This document shows, one piece after another, positions 45,754 to 54,339 of a stretch of 64,000 nucleotides of DNA. The notes under the pieces were generated by a model. That model was not told the origin of the DNA, ran no database searches, and saw nothing but the letters and a program-made list of their open reading frames with translations. Numbering within the stretch: position 1 is the first letter of the stretch; every line of letters begins with the position of its first letter. Where the stretch lies: NCBI GenBank assembly GCA_016842085.1, contig JAEVEX010000061.1, forward strand, positions 1 through 64,000. Reading direction: 5' to 3'. This DNA is from Candidatus Thermoflexus tengchongensis. Lineage in GTDB: Bacteria; Chloroflexota; Anaerolineae; Thermoflexales; Thermoflexaceae. Both the position numbers and the translations under genes were made by a program.

Positions 45754-47172
45754 ATGCGGAATCGGAATCTCTGGCTGGCCATCATCGGCCTTCTGACGGT
45801 TTTCGCCCTCTGGGTGGATTTCTCGGAAACACAAATTGCGATCGATTTCCTGGGCATCCGCCGGGAGATCCGCACCGTGCTCGGGCTGGATCTTCAGGGA
45901 GGGATTCAGATCCTCCTGGAAGCCGATGTCCCGCCCAACCAGCCGGTGGATCGCGGGAACCTGGAGGACACCCGGCGCATCATTGAGAACCGGGTCAACG
46001 CCCTGGGCGTGAGCGAGCCAGTGGTGCAGATCGCTGGAACCCGACGGATCGTGGTGGAGCTCCCCGGGGTCACAAACCTGGAGCAGGCGGTGAACACCAT
46101 CAAGCAAACCGGCCTGCTGGAGTTCGTGGATGCCGGGGCTGCCCCAATCCCGGAGGGCACCATCATCCGCACCACCCTGGATGTCTCCCCCACAGAGACC
46201 GTCCCCCTGACGGGGACACCGACGCTGACCCCCACCCCGGTGCTGACGGAGACCGCGCCGATCACCGGAACCACCCCGGTGAGCCCGACCGAGCGGGTGT
46301 ACCAGACCATCATGACGGGCCGGAATCTGCGCAGCGCCCGGCCTCAGCTGGACCAGTTCCGTCAGCCGGAAGTGGCCTTCACCCTGGACGCCGAGGGCAC
46401 GCGGCTCTTCGCGGAATATACGTCCCGGAACGTGGGGCGTTATCTCTGCATCGTGCTCGACAAGAAGGTGATCTCCTGTCCGGTGATCCAGGAGCCGATC
46501 ACGCAGGGGCAGGGAGTGATCCGCATGGGCTCGGGGAGCACCCTGGCGGACGCCGAGGCTCTGGCGGTGACCCTCCGCTATGGTGCCCTGCCGGTGCCGT
46601 TAAAGATCGTGGATACTCGGAACATCGGGCCGACCCTGGGCCGGGAATCGATCCACCGCAGCCTGATCGCTGGGATTGTGGGATTCGCCACCGTCGCCCT
46701 TTTTATGATCCTTTATTATCGGGTGCCGGGGATCCTGGCCGTTCTCGCCCTCAGCCTTTACACCGCCCTGGTGTTCGCGATCTTCAAGCTGCTCCCGGTT
46801 ACCTTAACCCTGCCTGGGATCGCCGGGTTTGTGCTCTCGATTGGGATGGCCGTGGACGCCAACATCCTGATCTTCGAGCGGTTGAAGGAGGAGCTCCGCG
46901 CCGGCCGTGCCCTGGCCCTGGCCATCGATTATGGCTTCGAGCGCGCCTGGCCTTCGATCCGGGATTCCAACATCTCCACCCTGATCACCTGCGCCATCCT
47001 GTATGTGTTCGGCCTGAACTTCGGGGCGAGCATGGTGCGGGGGTTCGCCCTCACCCTGGCGATCGGGGTGGCCGCCAGCCTGTTCACCGGCATCTGGGTC
47101 ACGAGGGCCTTCCTGCACGTCTTGCTGGATCGCCTCAGTGCTCAGGCCCACGGGCGCTGGTTTGGAATCTGA
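45754..47172 (+). CDS. secD: Protein translocase subunit SecD
   Basis: Membrane component that uses the proton gradient to assist Sec export. 472 residues with a first membrane helix (LWLAIIGLLTVFALWVDF), a large periplasmic/extracellular domain containing GLDLQGGIQILLEAD and RYLCIVLDKKVISCPVI, then five C-terminal helices with LRYGALPVPLKIV and SIGMAVDANILIFERLKEELR. A Thr/Pro-rich insertion (about 144-180) in the P1 domain is unusual. ATG 45754 fits the predicted transcript start. secF follows after 58 bases. Confidence 0.95.
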   Translation: MRNRNLWLAIIGLLTVFALWVDFSETQIAIDFLGIRREIRTVLGLDLQGGIQILLEADVPPNQPVDRGNLEDTRRIIENRVNALGVSEPVVQIAGTRRIVVELPGVTNLEQAVNTIKQTGLLEFVDAGAAPIPEGTIIRTTLDVSPTETVPLTGTPTLTPTPVLTETAPITGTTPVSPTERVYQTIMTGRNLRSARPQLDQFRQPEVAFTLDAEGTRLFAEYTSRNVGRYLCIVLDKKVISCPVIQEPITQGQGVIRMGSGSTLADAEALAVTLRYGALPVPLKIVDTRNIGPTLGRESIHRSLIAGIVGFATVALFMILYYRVPGILAVLALSLYTALVFAIFKLLPVTLTLPGIAGFVLSIGMAVDANILIFERLKEELRAGRALALAIDYGFERAWPSIRDSNISTLITCAILYVFGLNFGASMVRGFALTLAIGVAASLFTGIWVTRAFLHVLLDRLSAQAHGRWFGI

Positions 47173-47230
47173 AGGGCCCGCTGAACACTTTCGCTTTTCA
47201 TTGAGGGGACAAGATTCAGGGAGGAAAGGG

Positions 47231-48160
47231 ATGATCGATATCATCGGCAAGCGCTACTGGTATTTCGCCCTTTCGCTTCTGGTGATCATTCCGGGCCTGA
47301 TCGCTCTGGCCCTTTACGGGTTGCCCCTGGCCATCGATTACACGGGCGGCTCGCTGATGGAGATCCGGCTCCCGCCGGGCGTTGCCGCCTCCAGCGAGGA
47401 GGTCATCGGGGTGGTCGGGCAGATCACCGGGTTTAACGTCGCCGATATCCGGGTCCAGCCATCCCTCCAGGGCACCCTGATCATCCGCACCCGGGAAATC
47501 GATGCGCCGACCAAGACCCGCCTGGAGGAGGCCCTGCGCTCCCGTTATGGGGAGATCATCCTGGAGCGTTTCGAATCGGTGGGGCCCACGGTAGGCGCTG
47601 AGGTGACCCGGGGCGCCCTGGTGGCCGTGGCCATGGCCTCCCTGGCGATCATGCTTTACCTCACTTTCGCTTTCCGACATGTTCCCCACGCCTTTCGCTA
47701 CGGCGTCGCTGCCGTCATAGCTCTGCTGCACGACGTGGCCGTGGTGGTGGGGACCGCCTCGATTTTCGGCAAGGCCTTCGGCTGGGAGGTGGATGCCCTT
47801 TTCCTCACCGCCGTGCTGACGGTGATCGGGTTCTCCGTCCATGACTCCATTGTGGTGTTCGACCGCATCCGTGAGAACCTTCTCCGCTATCGCGGCGAGC
47901 CTTACGAGCGGATCGTCAACCACAGCATCCTGCAGACCCTGGATCGCTCGATCAACACCCAGCTCACGCTGATCTTCACCCTGGTCGCTCTGCTCCTCTT
48001 CGGGGGGACGACCATCCGCCAGTTCGTCGCGACGCTGCTGATCGGGATGATCAGCGGAACCTATTCCTCCATCTTCAACGCGGCGCCCATCCTGGTGGTC
48101 TGGGAGAAGCGAGAATGGCGGACCTGGTTCCGCCGGCCGGCCGAGCAGCCCGTTCATTGA
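47231..48160 (+). CDS. secF: Protein translocase subunit SecF
   Basis: Partner of SecD in the accessory translocase. 309 residues, six helices. AIDYTGGSLMEIRLPP, ESVGPTVGAEVTRGALVAV and TVIGFSVHDSIVVFDRIRENLLRY are diagnostic, as is RSINTQLTLIFTLVALLLFGG. ATG 47231 follows GGGAGGAAAGGG. The perfect terminator at 48209 ends the operon. Confidence 0.95.
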   Translation: MIDIIGKRYWYFALSLLVIIPGLIALALYGLPLAIDYTGGSLMEIRLPPGVAASSEEVIGVVGQITGFNVADIRVQPSLQGTLIIRTREIDAPTKTRLEEALRSRYGEIILERFESVGPTVGAEVTRGALVAVAMASLAIMLYLTFAFRHVPHAFRYGVAAVIALLHDVAVVVGTASIFGKAFGWEVDALFLTAVLTVIGFSVHDSIVVFDRIRENLLRYRGEPYERIVNHSILQTLDRSINTQLTLIFTLVALLLFGGTTIRQFVATLLIGMISGTYSSIFNAAPILVVWEKREWRTWFRRPAEQPVH

Positions 48161-48208
48161 AGGGCAAAGCCGCTGACCTTCCGGGGCCTCTCAACCAGTG
48201 AGCCCCTG

Positions 48209-48249
48209 GAGAGAAACGGCGGCGACCCAAAGTCGCCGCCGTTTCTCTC
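48209..48249. terminator. Bidirectional terminator between secF and the amidase gene
   Basis: GAGAGAAACGGCGGCGAC (48209-48226) and its exact complement at 48232-48249 form an 18-bp stem with a CCAAA loop. The sequence continues in T/C-rich bases on the plus strand. The right arm overlaps the amidase stop codon. Confidence 0.85.
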
Positions 48250-49042
48250 ATTCACTCCCTTCCAGAAAACACCGCAATCCCTCCACAATCCCTTCCACCA
48301 CACGCTCCTGCCCCCGGGTGAGAAGATCCCGATCCAGGTAAAGGAAACCGGTCTCGATGATCGCGGCGGGGGTCTCCGGGGCGATCTCCCGGAACGCATG
48401 GTAGTCCGTCATATCGTAGGTGATGCTGTCCGCATGGAAACGCAGTCCGGTGCTCCGACCGTAAGCGGAGACCAGACAGGCCACCAGGCGATCGCTCTGC
48501 TCCGGCACCATATCGGCCTGGGCTCGCGCGACCTTGAAGCCGGTCGCCAGCTCATTGATGTATTCGCAGGAATCGGCATGGATCGAGAGGAGAGCCGCCG
48601 CGCGGTATCCATGAAGACGTTCATCAAATTCCTCCAGGACATCTACTGTGTATCCCAGCGCCTCCAGACGACGGGCCACCTCCCGGGCGATCGCAGTGTT
48701 CACCTCCACCTCCGTGAGCCCGTCCGCGCAAACCGCCCCGCTATCGTGCCCCAGATGCCCGGCGACCAGGCCCACCCGGGGAGATCGGGAAGGGGAGACC
48801 GGCTGAGCGGCGATGTAAACCTCATGCCCGGATAGCGCCGTAGAAAGCCTTCGGTAGCCCCCCAGTCCGCTGAGGAGCCCCACCATCAGCAGTGCGGGAA
48901 ACAGAAGCAGGAAGAGGACCAGTGGGGACAGCCTCCGGGGTCCCCGGATCTCACCTCCTGTGCGGGGATAAGCCATCGGCGGCCGGGCCCGCTTTCGGGG
49001 CCCCTTTGGGGAATGCGATAAGGTGGCCATCGCTTTACCCAT
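48248..49042 (-). CDS. N-acetylmuramoyl-L-alanine amidase (Amidase_3), membrane-anchored
   Basis: Zinc amidase cleaving the lactyl-peptide bond in peptidoglycan. 264 residues. N-terminal basic cytoplasmic stretch, one helix (LSPLVLFLLLFPALLMVGLLSG), then the catalytic domain: zinc ligands His in GLVAGHLGHDSG, Glu in LTEVEVNTAIA and His in LLSIHADSC, and catalytic Glu in AAIIETGFL. Several in-frame starts exist (49042, 49030) without clear ribosome sites. Role in cell-wall turnover or daughter-cell separation. Confidence 0.88.
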   Translation of the reverse strand: MGKAMATLSHSPKGPRKRARPPMAYPRTGGEIRGPRRLSPLVLFLLLFPALLMVGLLSGLGGYRRLSTALSGHEVYIAAQPVSPSRSPRVGLVAGHLGHDSGAVCADGLTEVEVNTAIAREVARRLEALGYTVDVLEEFDERLHGYRAAALLSIHADSCEYINELATGFKVARAQADMVPEQSDRLVACLVSAYGRSTGLRFHADSITYDMTDYHAFREIAPETPAAIIETGFLYLDRDLLTRGQERVVEGIVEGLRCFLEGSE

Positions 49043-49145
49043 CCGAACCAGTGGCGGATTCGTCGAACGACAGGATCGGATCGCCGGGATCAGGATGGGT
49101 GTCGGGGTCGAGCTCGAAGCCCGGCGACATGAGTCCTGATGGATG

Positions 49146-50354
49146 TCATCGGCGACGTTGGGCGATCAGGGAAAGCAGCACAAAAGTCAGGGAGGCCCCG
49201 AAAAGCAGCGTGGAAATCGCATTCAGCTCCGGCGTGATCCCCAGCCGGACTTTGGAATACAGCAGCACCGGAAGCGTGGTGGATTTTGGACCGGTGACGA
49301 AGAAGGTGATCACGAAATCATCGATGGAAAGGGTGAAGGCCATCAAAGCGCCCCCCAGGATCCCCGGCATCAGCAAGGGCAGCGTGATCCGCCGGAAGGT
49401 TTCCCACTCGTTGGCTCCCAGATCCTGAGCGGCCTCCTCCATGGTGCGGTCATAGGTCGACAGCCGGGCACGGACGATGACGTAAACGAAAGGCACACAG
49501 AACGCCACGTGGGCAATCAGGATCGTCCACACGCTCAGGGGTGTCCGCGTCAGGACAAAGAACAGCAGGAGACCCACACCCATCACGATCTCCGGGATGA
49601 TAATGGGAAGATAGAGCAGGCCCTCCAGGAATGTCCGCCCGGGGAACCGATACCGATCCAGTCCCAGAGCCAGCATGGTCCCCAGGACGGTGGAGATCAC
49701 CGTGGCTAAGAAGGCGATGAACAGGCTCCGCTGCGCCGCCGCCAGGACCAGAGCGTCCCGTAAAACTCGCTCATACCACGCGGTGGAAAAACCCTTCCAT
49801 ACCGTTGCGATGGGGGAGGCATTGAAAGAGAAGGCAATTAAAATGAAGATCGGAACATACAGGAAGAGGAAAGCCAGACCGATCATCCCGGCGCGCCACT
49901 CGGCAGCGAAGCGGAAGGCGGGAACCGGCCAGGGTTCTACTCGCAGGAAACGACCCAGCACATGTTCCCGATGGATATCCAGGAGAACCAGTCCGAGGAA
50001 AATCAGGGTCAGCGACCCCCAGGTCAGGAGATGTCGCAGGATCCTCCCGGCTCGCCCCGGGCGACGCCAGAGCCAGCCGGCGAGGAGCAGCGCCCCATAA
50101 CATGCCAGCAGACCGCTGACCAGCCGGGGCCAGCCCGGCCCCTCCGGACCTGTCCATTGACGGGCGATCTCCAGCAGGTCCCCCAGGACGCCCAGGCCGG
50201 TTAACCAGGGGATCGCCGTCGCCAAAGCGCCCCCCAGATGCAAGATGATCAGCCCGCCGACCGTCCATTCCAGCCCTTCCACCCCATACAACACGATGGG
50301 AGGCAGGGCGCGGATCGCTGCCCGCTCAGATTGGGTGACGACCGGGACACTCAT
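49146..50354 (-). CDS. Spermidine/putrescine-type ABC permease (PotC-like)
   Basis: 402-residue permease. The C-terminal 270 residues match PotC: FLYVPIFILIAFSFNAS, TVISTVLGTMLALGLDRYRFPG, PIIIPEIVMGVGLLLFF and the EAA loop EEAAQDLGANEWETFRRITLPLLMPG. About 130 extra N-terminal residues hold further hydrophobic segments, unlike standard PotC (about 260 residues). ATG 50354 overlaps the stop of the potB-like gene (ATGA). Polyamine specificity is inferred from the neighbouring agmatinase. Confidence 0.87.
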   Translation of the reverse strand: MSVPVVTQSERAAIRALPPIVLYGVEGLEWTVGGLIILHLGGALATAIPWLTGLGVLGDLLEIARQWTGPEGPGWPRLVSGLLACYGALLLAGWLWRRPGRAGRILRHLLTWGSLTLIFLGLVLLDIHREHVLGRFLRVEPWPVPAFRFAAEWRAGMIGLAFLFLYVPIFILIAFSFNASPIATVWKGFSTAWYERVLRDALVLAAAQRSLFIAFLATVISTVLGTMLALGLDRYRFPGRTFLEGLLYLPIIIPEIVMGVGLLLFFVLTRTPLSVWTILIAHVAFCVPFVYVIVRARLSTYDRTMEEAAQDLGANEWETFRRITLPLLMPGILGGALMAFTLSIDDFVITFFVTGPKSTTLPVLLYSKVRLGITPELNAISTLLFGASLTFVLLSLIAQRRR

Positions 50355-51508
50355 AGCGCACGCTCCCCACCGCCGACACGGAGATAGACCATGGTAGCCA
50401 CCAGCACCATCGCCATCAGGATCAGCGAGAGGGCAGAGCCGAAGGGCCAGTGGCGGACAGTGAGGAATTGATACTGGATCACATTGCCGATCATGATCGT
50501 CTTCGCCCCGCCCAGCAGATCCGGGGTGATAAAGGCACCCACCGAAGGGATGAACACCAGCGTCGATCCTGCGAGGACGCCCGGGAGAGTGAGGGGCCAG
50601 ATCACCCGCCGGAAGGCGTGCCATTCATTCGCGCCCAGATCATAGGCTGCTTCCACCAGGGAGAAATCGAAGCGCTCCAGGGTCGCATAAAGCGGGAGGA
50701 TCATGAAGGGGAGCTCACCATACACCAGGCCCAGGATGACCGCGTTCTGGGTGAAGAGCAGCGAGAGGGGCTCCTGAACCAGACCGAGGGCCATCAGAAG
50801 GCCGTTGATCGGGCCGTCCGAGCGCAGCACAAACATCAGCGCCAGGGTCCGAACCAGGAAGTTGGTCCAGAAGGGGATCATCGTGAGGATGAGCAGCGTA
50901 TTGCGCCATCGCGCCGGGGCGCGCGCCATCGCATAGGCGACCGGATAGCCGATGAGGAGACATAGCACGGTGGTCACCAGCGCGATCCACAGGGAGATCA
51001 GGATAATCTGCACATACAGGGGATCCAGAGCACGTTGATAGTTCTCCAGAACGAACACCCACCGGATCCCTCCATAAGGTCCCCGTTTCAGAAAGCTGAT
51101 CACTGCGATGATGCCCACCGCGAAGGCGAAAAAGACCAGCAGATAAAAAGCGCCCGGGAGGATCAGAAGCGCAGGAAGCCGGGCCCGGGGGAGGGCGGCG
51201 ATCCCCAGCGCCAGCGCCACGAGGCAAAGACCCAGGCCGACAGCCAGGCCCATGGTGAACATCAGCCCCAGGCCGAGGACAAACCCAAGGGCCGCCCGGA
51301 CCAGGATCAGGGCGGGGATCGCCGGAAGCCCGAGGATCCATGTGGCGGCGAGGACCGTATCCAGGAGCCCGATCCCGCCCATGAGAATCCGCCAGGGCGG
51401 TTCGGCCGTTCTCCCGGCCATCAGAAAGGCCAGAAGGCTGCTGAGCACCAGGATCCCAAAGACCTCCAGGGAACGCCCTTTCCGGCTCAGGATGCCCATT
51501 CCGAACAC
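50351..51508 (-). CDS. Spermidine/putrescine-type ABC permease (PotB-like)
   Basis: 385 residues with a PotB-like C-terminal permease (ISLWIALVTTVLCLLIGYPVAYAMARAP, MIPFWTNFLVRTLALMFVL, EAAYDLGANEWHAFRRVIWPLTLPGV as EAA loop, FIPSVGAFITPDLLGGAKTIMIGN). An extra N-terminal block of several hydrophobic helices (residues 1-120) again exceeds the usual length. Between potA (9-base gap) and potC (4-base overlap). Confidence 0.9.
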   Translation of the reverse strand: MFGMGILSRKGRSLEVFGILVLSSLLAFLMAGRTAEPPWRILMGGIGLLDTVLAATWILGLPAIPALILVRAALGFVLGLGLMFTMGLAVGLGLCLVALALGIAALPRARLPALLILPGAFYLLVFFAFAVGIIAVISFLKRGPYGGIRWVFVLENYQRALDPLYVQIILISLWIALVTTVLCLLIGYPVAYAMARAPARWRNTLLILTMIPFWTNFLVRTLALMFVLRSDGPINGLLMALGLVQEPLSLLFTQNAVILGLVYGELPFMILPLYATLERFDFSLVEAAYDLGANEWHAFRRVIWPLTLPGVLAGSTLVFIPSVGAFITPDLLGGAKTIMIGNVIQYQFLTVRHWPFGSALSLILMAMVLVATMVYLRVGGGERAL

Positions 51509-51517
51509 GACCCCCTC

Positions 51518-52603
51518 CTATTCGGTGAGAACGCGCGCGCTTTCCGGAAGCCATGCCACCCAGATCACAGCGCCCGGATGATAGCGATCCATGGAGGCGC
51601 TGCCATCCCGGTTCTGCATGCGCACCCGCAATCCAGGCCACTCACCCACCCGAACCCGAAAGAGCGTATCAGTTCCGATGTAGATGATTTCCTCGATCAC
51701 ACCTGGATAGCGATTTGGCGTATCCTCGGGCTCTTCCGCGCACAGATGGATCCGCTCTGGCCGAATGGCCACGGTGACCCTCTGGCCCCGATGGATCCCC
51801 TCTGAGGGCGCGGCGAAAACCGGGAACCCCTCGACCTCCACACGGGCCATCCCTTTCTCCAGATCCACCACCTGCCCTTCCAGGAAGTTCGTCTCACCGA
51901 TGAAGTCCGCCACGAAGCGGGTGGCCGGATGCTCATAAATCTCCACAGGAGTTCCGACCTGAAGGACACGCCCCTGGTTCATCACGGCGATGCGATCCGA
52001 CATGGTCATCGCCTCTTCCTGATCATGCGTGACATAGATGAAGGTAATGCCGACATGATGCTGCAGCATCTTCAATTCCAGCTGCATCTCTTTGCGGAGC
52101 TTCAGGTCCAGAGCGCCCAGGGGCTCGTCGAGCAACAGCACCGCCGGGCGGTTGACCAGGGCGCGGGCCAGGGCCACCCGTTGCTGCTGGCCGCCGGAGA
52201 GCTGGCGGGGGTAGCGGTTTTCCAGCCCGGTGAGGCGCACCAGGCGCAGGGCTTCTTCCACCCGTCGGCGGATTTCATCCCGGGGGAGGCGTTTCATCTC
52301 CAGGCCGAAGGCCACGTTCTCGAAAACGGTCATATGGGGGAAAAGGGCATAGTGCTGGAACACCGTGTTCACCGGGCGATGGAAAGGGGGCACATCGTTC
52401 ATCCGCTCGCCCTTGATGTAGATCTCTCCCTCCGTAGGACGTTCGAAGCCAGCGATCATCCGAAGCGTTGTGGTCTTCCCGCAACCCGAAGGGCCCAGCA
52501 GGGAGAAAAACTCCCCATCCCGGATCTGAAGGCTGATCTGATGAACGGCCTCGACCTCACCGAAATGCTTGCTGACTTTCCTGAGCTCCACAGCAAACAC
52601 CAT
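51518..52603 (-). CDS. potA: ABC transporter ATP-binding protein (PotA-like)
   Basis: 361 residues. Walker [20 protein letters not shown] loop [15 protein letters not shown], signature [16 protein letters not shown], Walker B VLLLDEP and H loop THDQEEA. The C-terminal TOBE domain ([22 protein letters not shown]) is typical of PotA/MalK-type ATPases. ATG 52603 follows AGGAGGGGCAGGAG. Energises the PotB/PotC-like permeases; no substrate-binding protein gene (potD) is found in the cluster. Confidence 0.92.
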   Translation of the reverse strand: MVFAVELRKVSKHFGEVEAVHQISLQIRDGEFFSLLGPSGCGKTTTLRMIAGFERPTEGEIYIKGERMNDVPPFHRPVNTVFQHYALFPHMTVFENVAFGLEMKRLPRDEIRRRVEEALRLVRLTGLENRYPRQLSGGQQQRVALARALVNRPAVLLLDEPLGALDLKLRKEMQLELKMLQHHVGITFIYVTHDQEEAMTMSDRIAVMNQGRVLQVGTPVEIYEHPATRFVADFIGETNFLEGQVVDLEKGMARVEVEGFPVFAAPSEGIHRGQRVTVAIRPERIHLCAEEPEDTPNRYPGVIEEIIYIGTDTLFRVRVGEWPGLRVRMQNRDGSASMDRYHPGAVIWVAWLPESARVLTE

Positions 52604-52673
52604 CTCCTGCCCCTCCTGAACAGAATGGTGCTGGCCTTGTAAGGGCGCAGACTGCTGAAAGGGTGTGCGCAAA

Positions 52674-53663
52674 TCAGAGCCCTTCCGGCCGGGCCCCCAG
52701 AGTCGCCACTCGCGGCAGGCCATCCCGCCGGCGGGCAGCCAGAAGGGCCAGCCCCTCGTAAACTACATTGGCGGCCAGCAACGCCGTGATCCCGGCCGGA
52801 TCATAAGCGGGCAGCACTTCCACCACATCCATACCTACCAGGGGCAGGCCCACCAGTCCCCGGAGCAGGGAAAGCCCTTCCCATGATGTAAACCCCCCCA
52901 CCTCCGGCGTGCCCGTTCCGGGCGCATAGGCCGGGTCGAAGAAATCGATGTCGAACGAAAGGAAAGCCGGATGATCGCCAACGCGCTGGAGGATCCGACG
53001 GGAGACGCTTTCCAGGCCGATCGCCCGGACCTCCGCGGCAGAAAGGAGCTCCAGGCCCAGGTCCCGCGCAGCCTCCCAATCCCCCGGCCCATAGATCGGC
53101 CCTCGAAGGCCGACCTGAATGGACCGCTCCGGAAGGATCAACCCCTCCTCGACCGCTCGCCGGACCACCGTGCCATGGGTATAGCGATGCCCGAAATAGG
53201 CATCCCATGTATCGGGATGGCTGTCGAACTGGATGAGAGCGACCGGCCCATAGGCGGCCGCCACCGCCCGCAATTCCCCCAGGAGCACCGAGTGATCCCC
53301 GCCCAGGCCGATCGGGATCACACCCGCCAGCGTCAGCCGGGACAGAACATCCGCGATCCGCCGAAGGGAGTCCTCGATGAAGCCCGGGGCAACCGGCGCA
53401 TCCCCATAATCCACGATGGAAAGATGCTCGAAGAGATTTACGCGGAGAAAGGGATGGTAGGGGCGAAGCAGAGCAGAGGCGCTGCGGATGGCTTCAGGGC
53501 CAAAGCGAGCCCCTACCCGGAACGTGGCTCCCGTATCGAAGGGGAGCCCGACAATCGCCACATCCACACCCTCCGTGGTCTGGACATGAGGCAACCGCAT
53601 GAAGGTGCGGATACCCGTGAAGCGGGGGAATTCCAGGGCATCCGGCGGCCGATAGCGGTCCAT
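52674..53663 (-). CDS. speB: Agmatinase / ureohydrolase family protein
   Basis: Mn-dependent ureohydrolase, most likely agmatinase (agmatine to putrescine and urea). 329 residues. Metal ligands lie in [21 protein letters not shown] and [22 protein letters not shown], in the usual order and spacing. The start is taken as ATG 53663 ([12 protein letters not shown]) after GGGGGGTGG; ATG 53675 lacks a site. First gene of speB-potA-potB-potC, linking polyamine synthesis and transport. Arginase or guanidino-acid hydrolase activity cannot be excluded. Confidence 0.88.
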   Translation of the reverse strand: MDRYRPPDALEFPRFTGIRTFMRLPHVQTTEGVDVAIVGLPFDTGATFRVGARFGPEAIRSASALLRPYHPFLRVNLFEHLSIVDYGDAPVAPGFIEDSLRRIADVLSRLTLAGVIPIGLGGDHSVLLGELRAVAAAYGPVALIQFDSHPDTWDAYFGHRYTHGTVVRRAVEEGLILPERSIQVGLRGPIYGPGDWEAARDLGLELLSAAEVRAIGLESVSRRILQRVGDHPAFLSFDIDFFDPAYAPGTGTPEVGGFTSWEGLSLLRGLVGLPLVGMDVVEVLPAYDPAGITALLAANVVYEGLALLAARRRDGLPRVATLGARPEGL

Positions 53664-53783
53664 TCCACCCCCCATACTGGGATAAGAGAGACGGGATACC
53701 CGCTCCCCATAGCCCTCAGGGCCACGAGAGCAAGGAACCCTCCCATCTTCCAAATCCGGATCCCACGCCCCCGGGTCCAGATC

Positions 53784-54254
53784 TTATGGATGTTCTCGCG
53801 CAGAAACCGGCATCGTGGAAGGCGGGACAGGGGCGCCCAGCGCGACGCCACAATAGGGGCACAGGCTCCACTCCAGGCGCAAGGGCCTCTGGCAGCGAGG
53901 ACAGGGTTGCTTTAAACGGGTGTGGCAGTAAGGGCAAACGATGAACTCCGCTTTCACCCGCCGGCCGCAACCCGGGCACTGCTCGATCTCCTCCAGGCTC
54001 TGCAGGATCAGCTCCTCCTCCAGCGCCCGTTCATATGCCTCCGCCAGGGTCTCCCGGGGACGCAGGATCAGATAAATCAGCAATCCTGGAATGTTGAGCA
54101 CAGCCACCAGCAACGTCGCCAGGAACTGGGTGGGCAGATCCCGGGTCCGTGACCGGATATCCCGGAAGGTCCAGATCACCATGCTCAGCCAGAAGGCTGC
54201 GACGGTCGCGCCCAGGAACGCAACAGGCAACAGGATCAGATCCATGAGATCCAT
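53784..54254 (-). CDS. Two-helix membrane protein with double zinc-ribbon
   Basis: About 156 residues. Two N-terminal membrane helices (ILLPVAFLGATVAAFWLSMVIW and FLATLLVAVLNIPGLLIYLIL), a charged linker, and two zinc-knuckle pairs: CPGCGRRV with CPYCHTRL, then CPRCQRPL with CPYCGVAL. Similar DZANK-like proteins are common in Chloroflexota and function is unknown. ATG 54254 follows AGAGAGGATCC. A reverse-strand TATAAT lies 45 bases upstream. Confidence 0.7.
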   Translation of the reverse strand: MDLMDLILLPVAFLGATVAAFWLSMVIWTFRDIRSRTRDLPTQFLATLLVAVLNIPGLLIYLILRPRETLAEAYERALEEELILQSLEEIEQCPGCGRRVKAEFIVCPYCHTRLKQPCPRCQRPLRLEWSLCPYCGVALGAPVPPSTMPVSAREHP

Positions 54255-54298
54255 GCGTTTTGGATCCTCTCTCAGGATGAGCCATCCGGTTGCCACAA

Positions 54299-54304
54299 AT
54301 TATA
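54299..54304 (-). promoter_or_regulatory. -10 element of the double zinc-ribbon gene
   Basis: Reverse-strand TATAAT at 54304-54299. No good -35 at 17 bases (GTGTGG). Confidence 0.4.
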
Positions 54305-54339
54305 TCCGAATTCCCAGGCCTCCACACCGCGCCGCCGGA

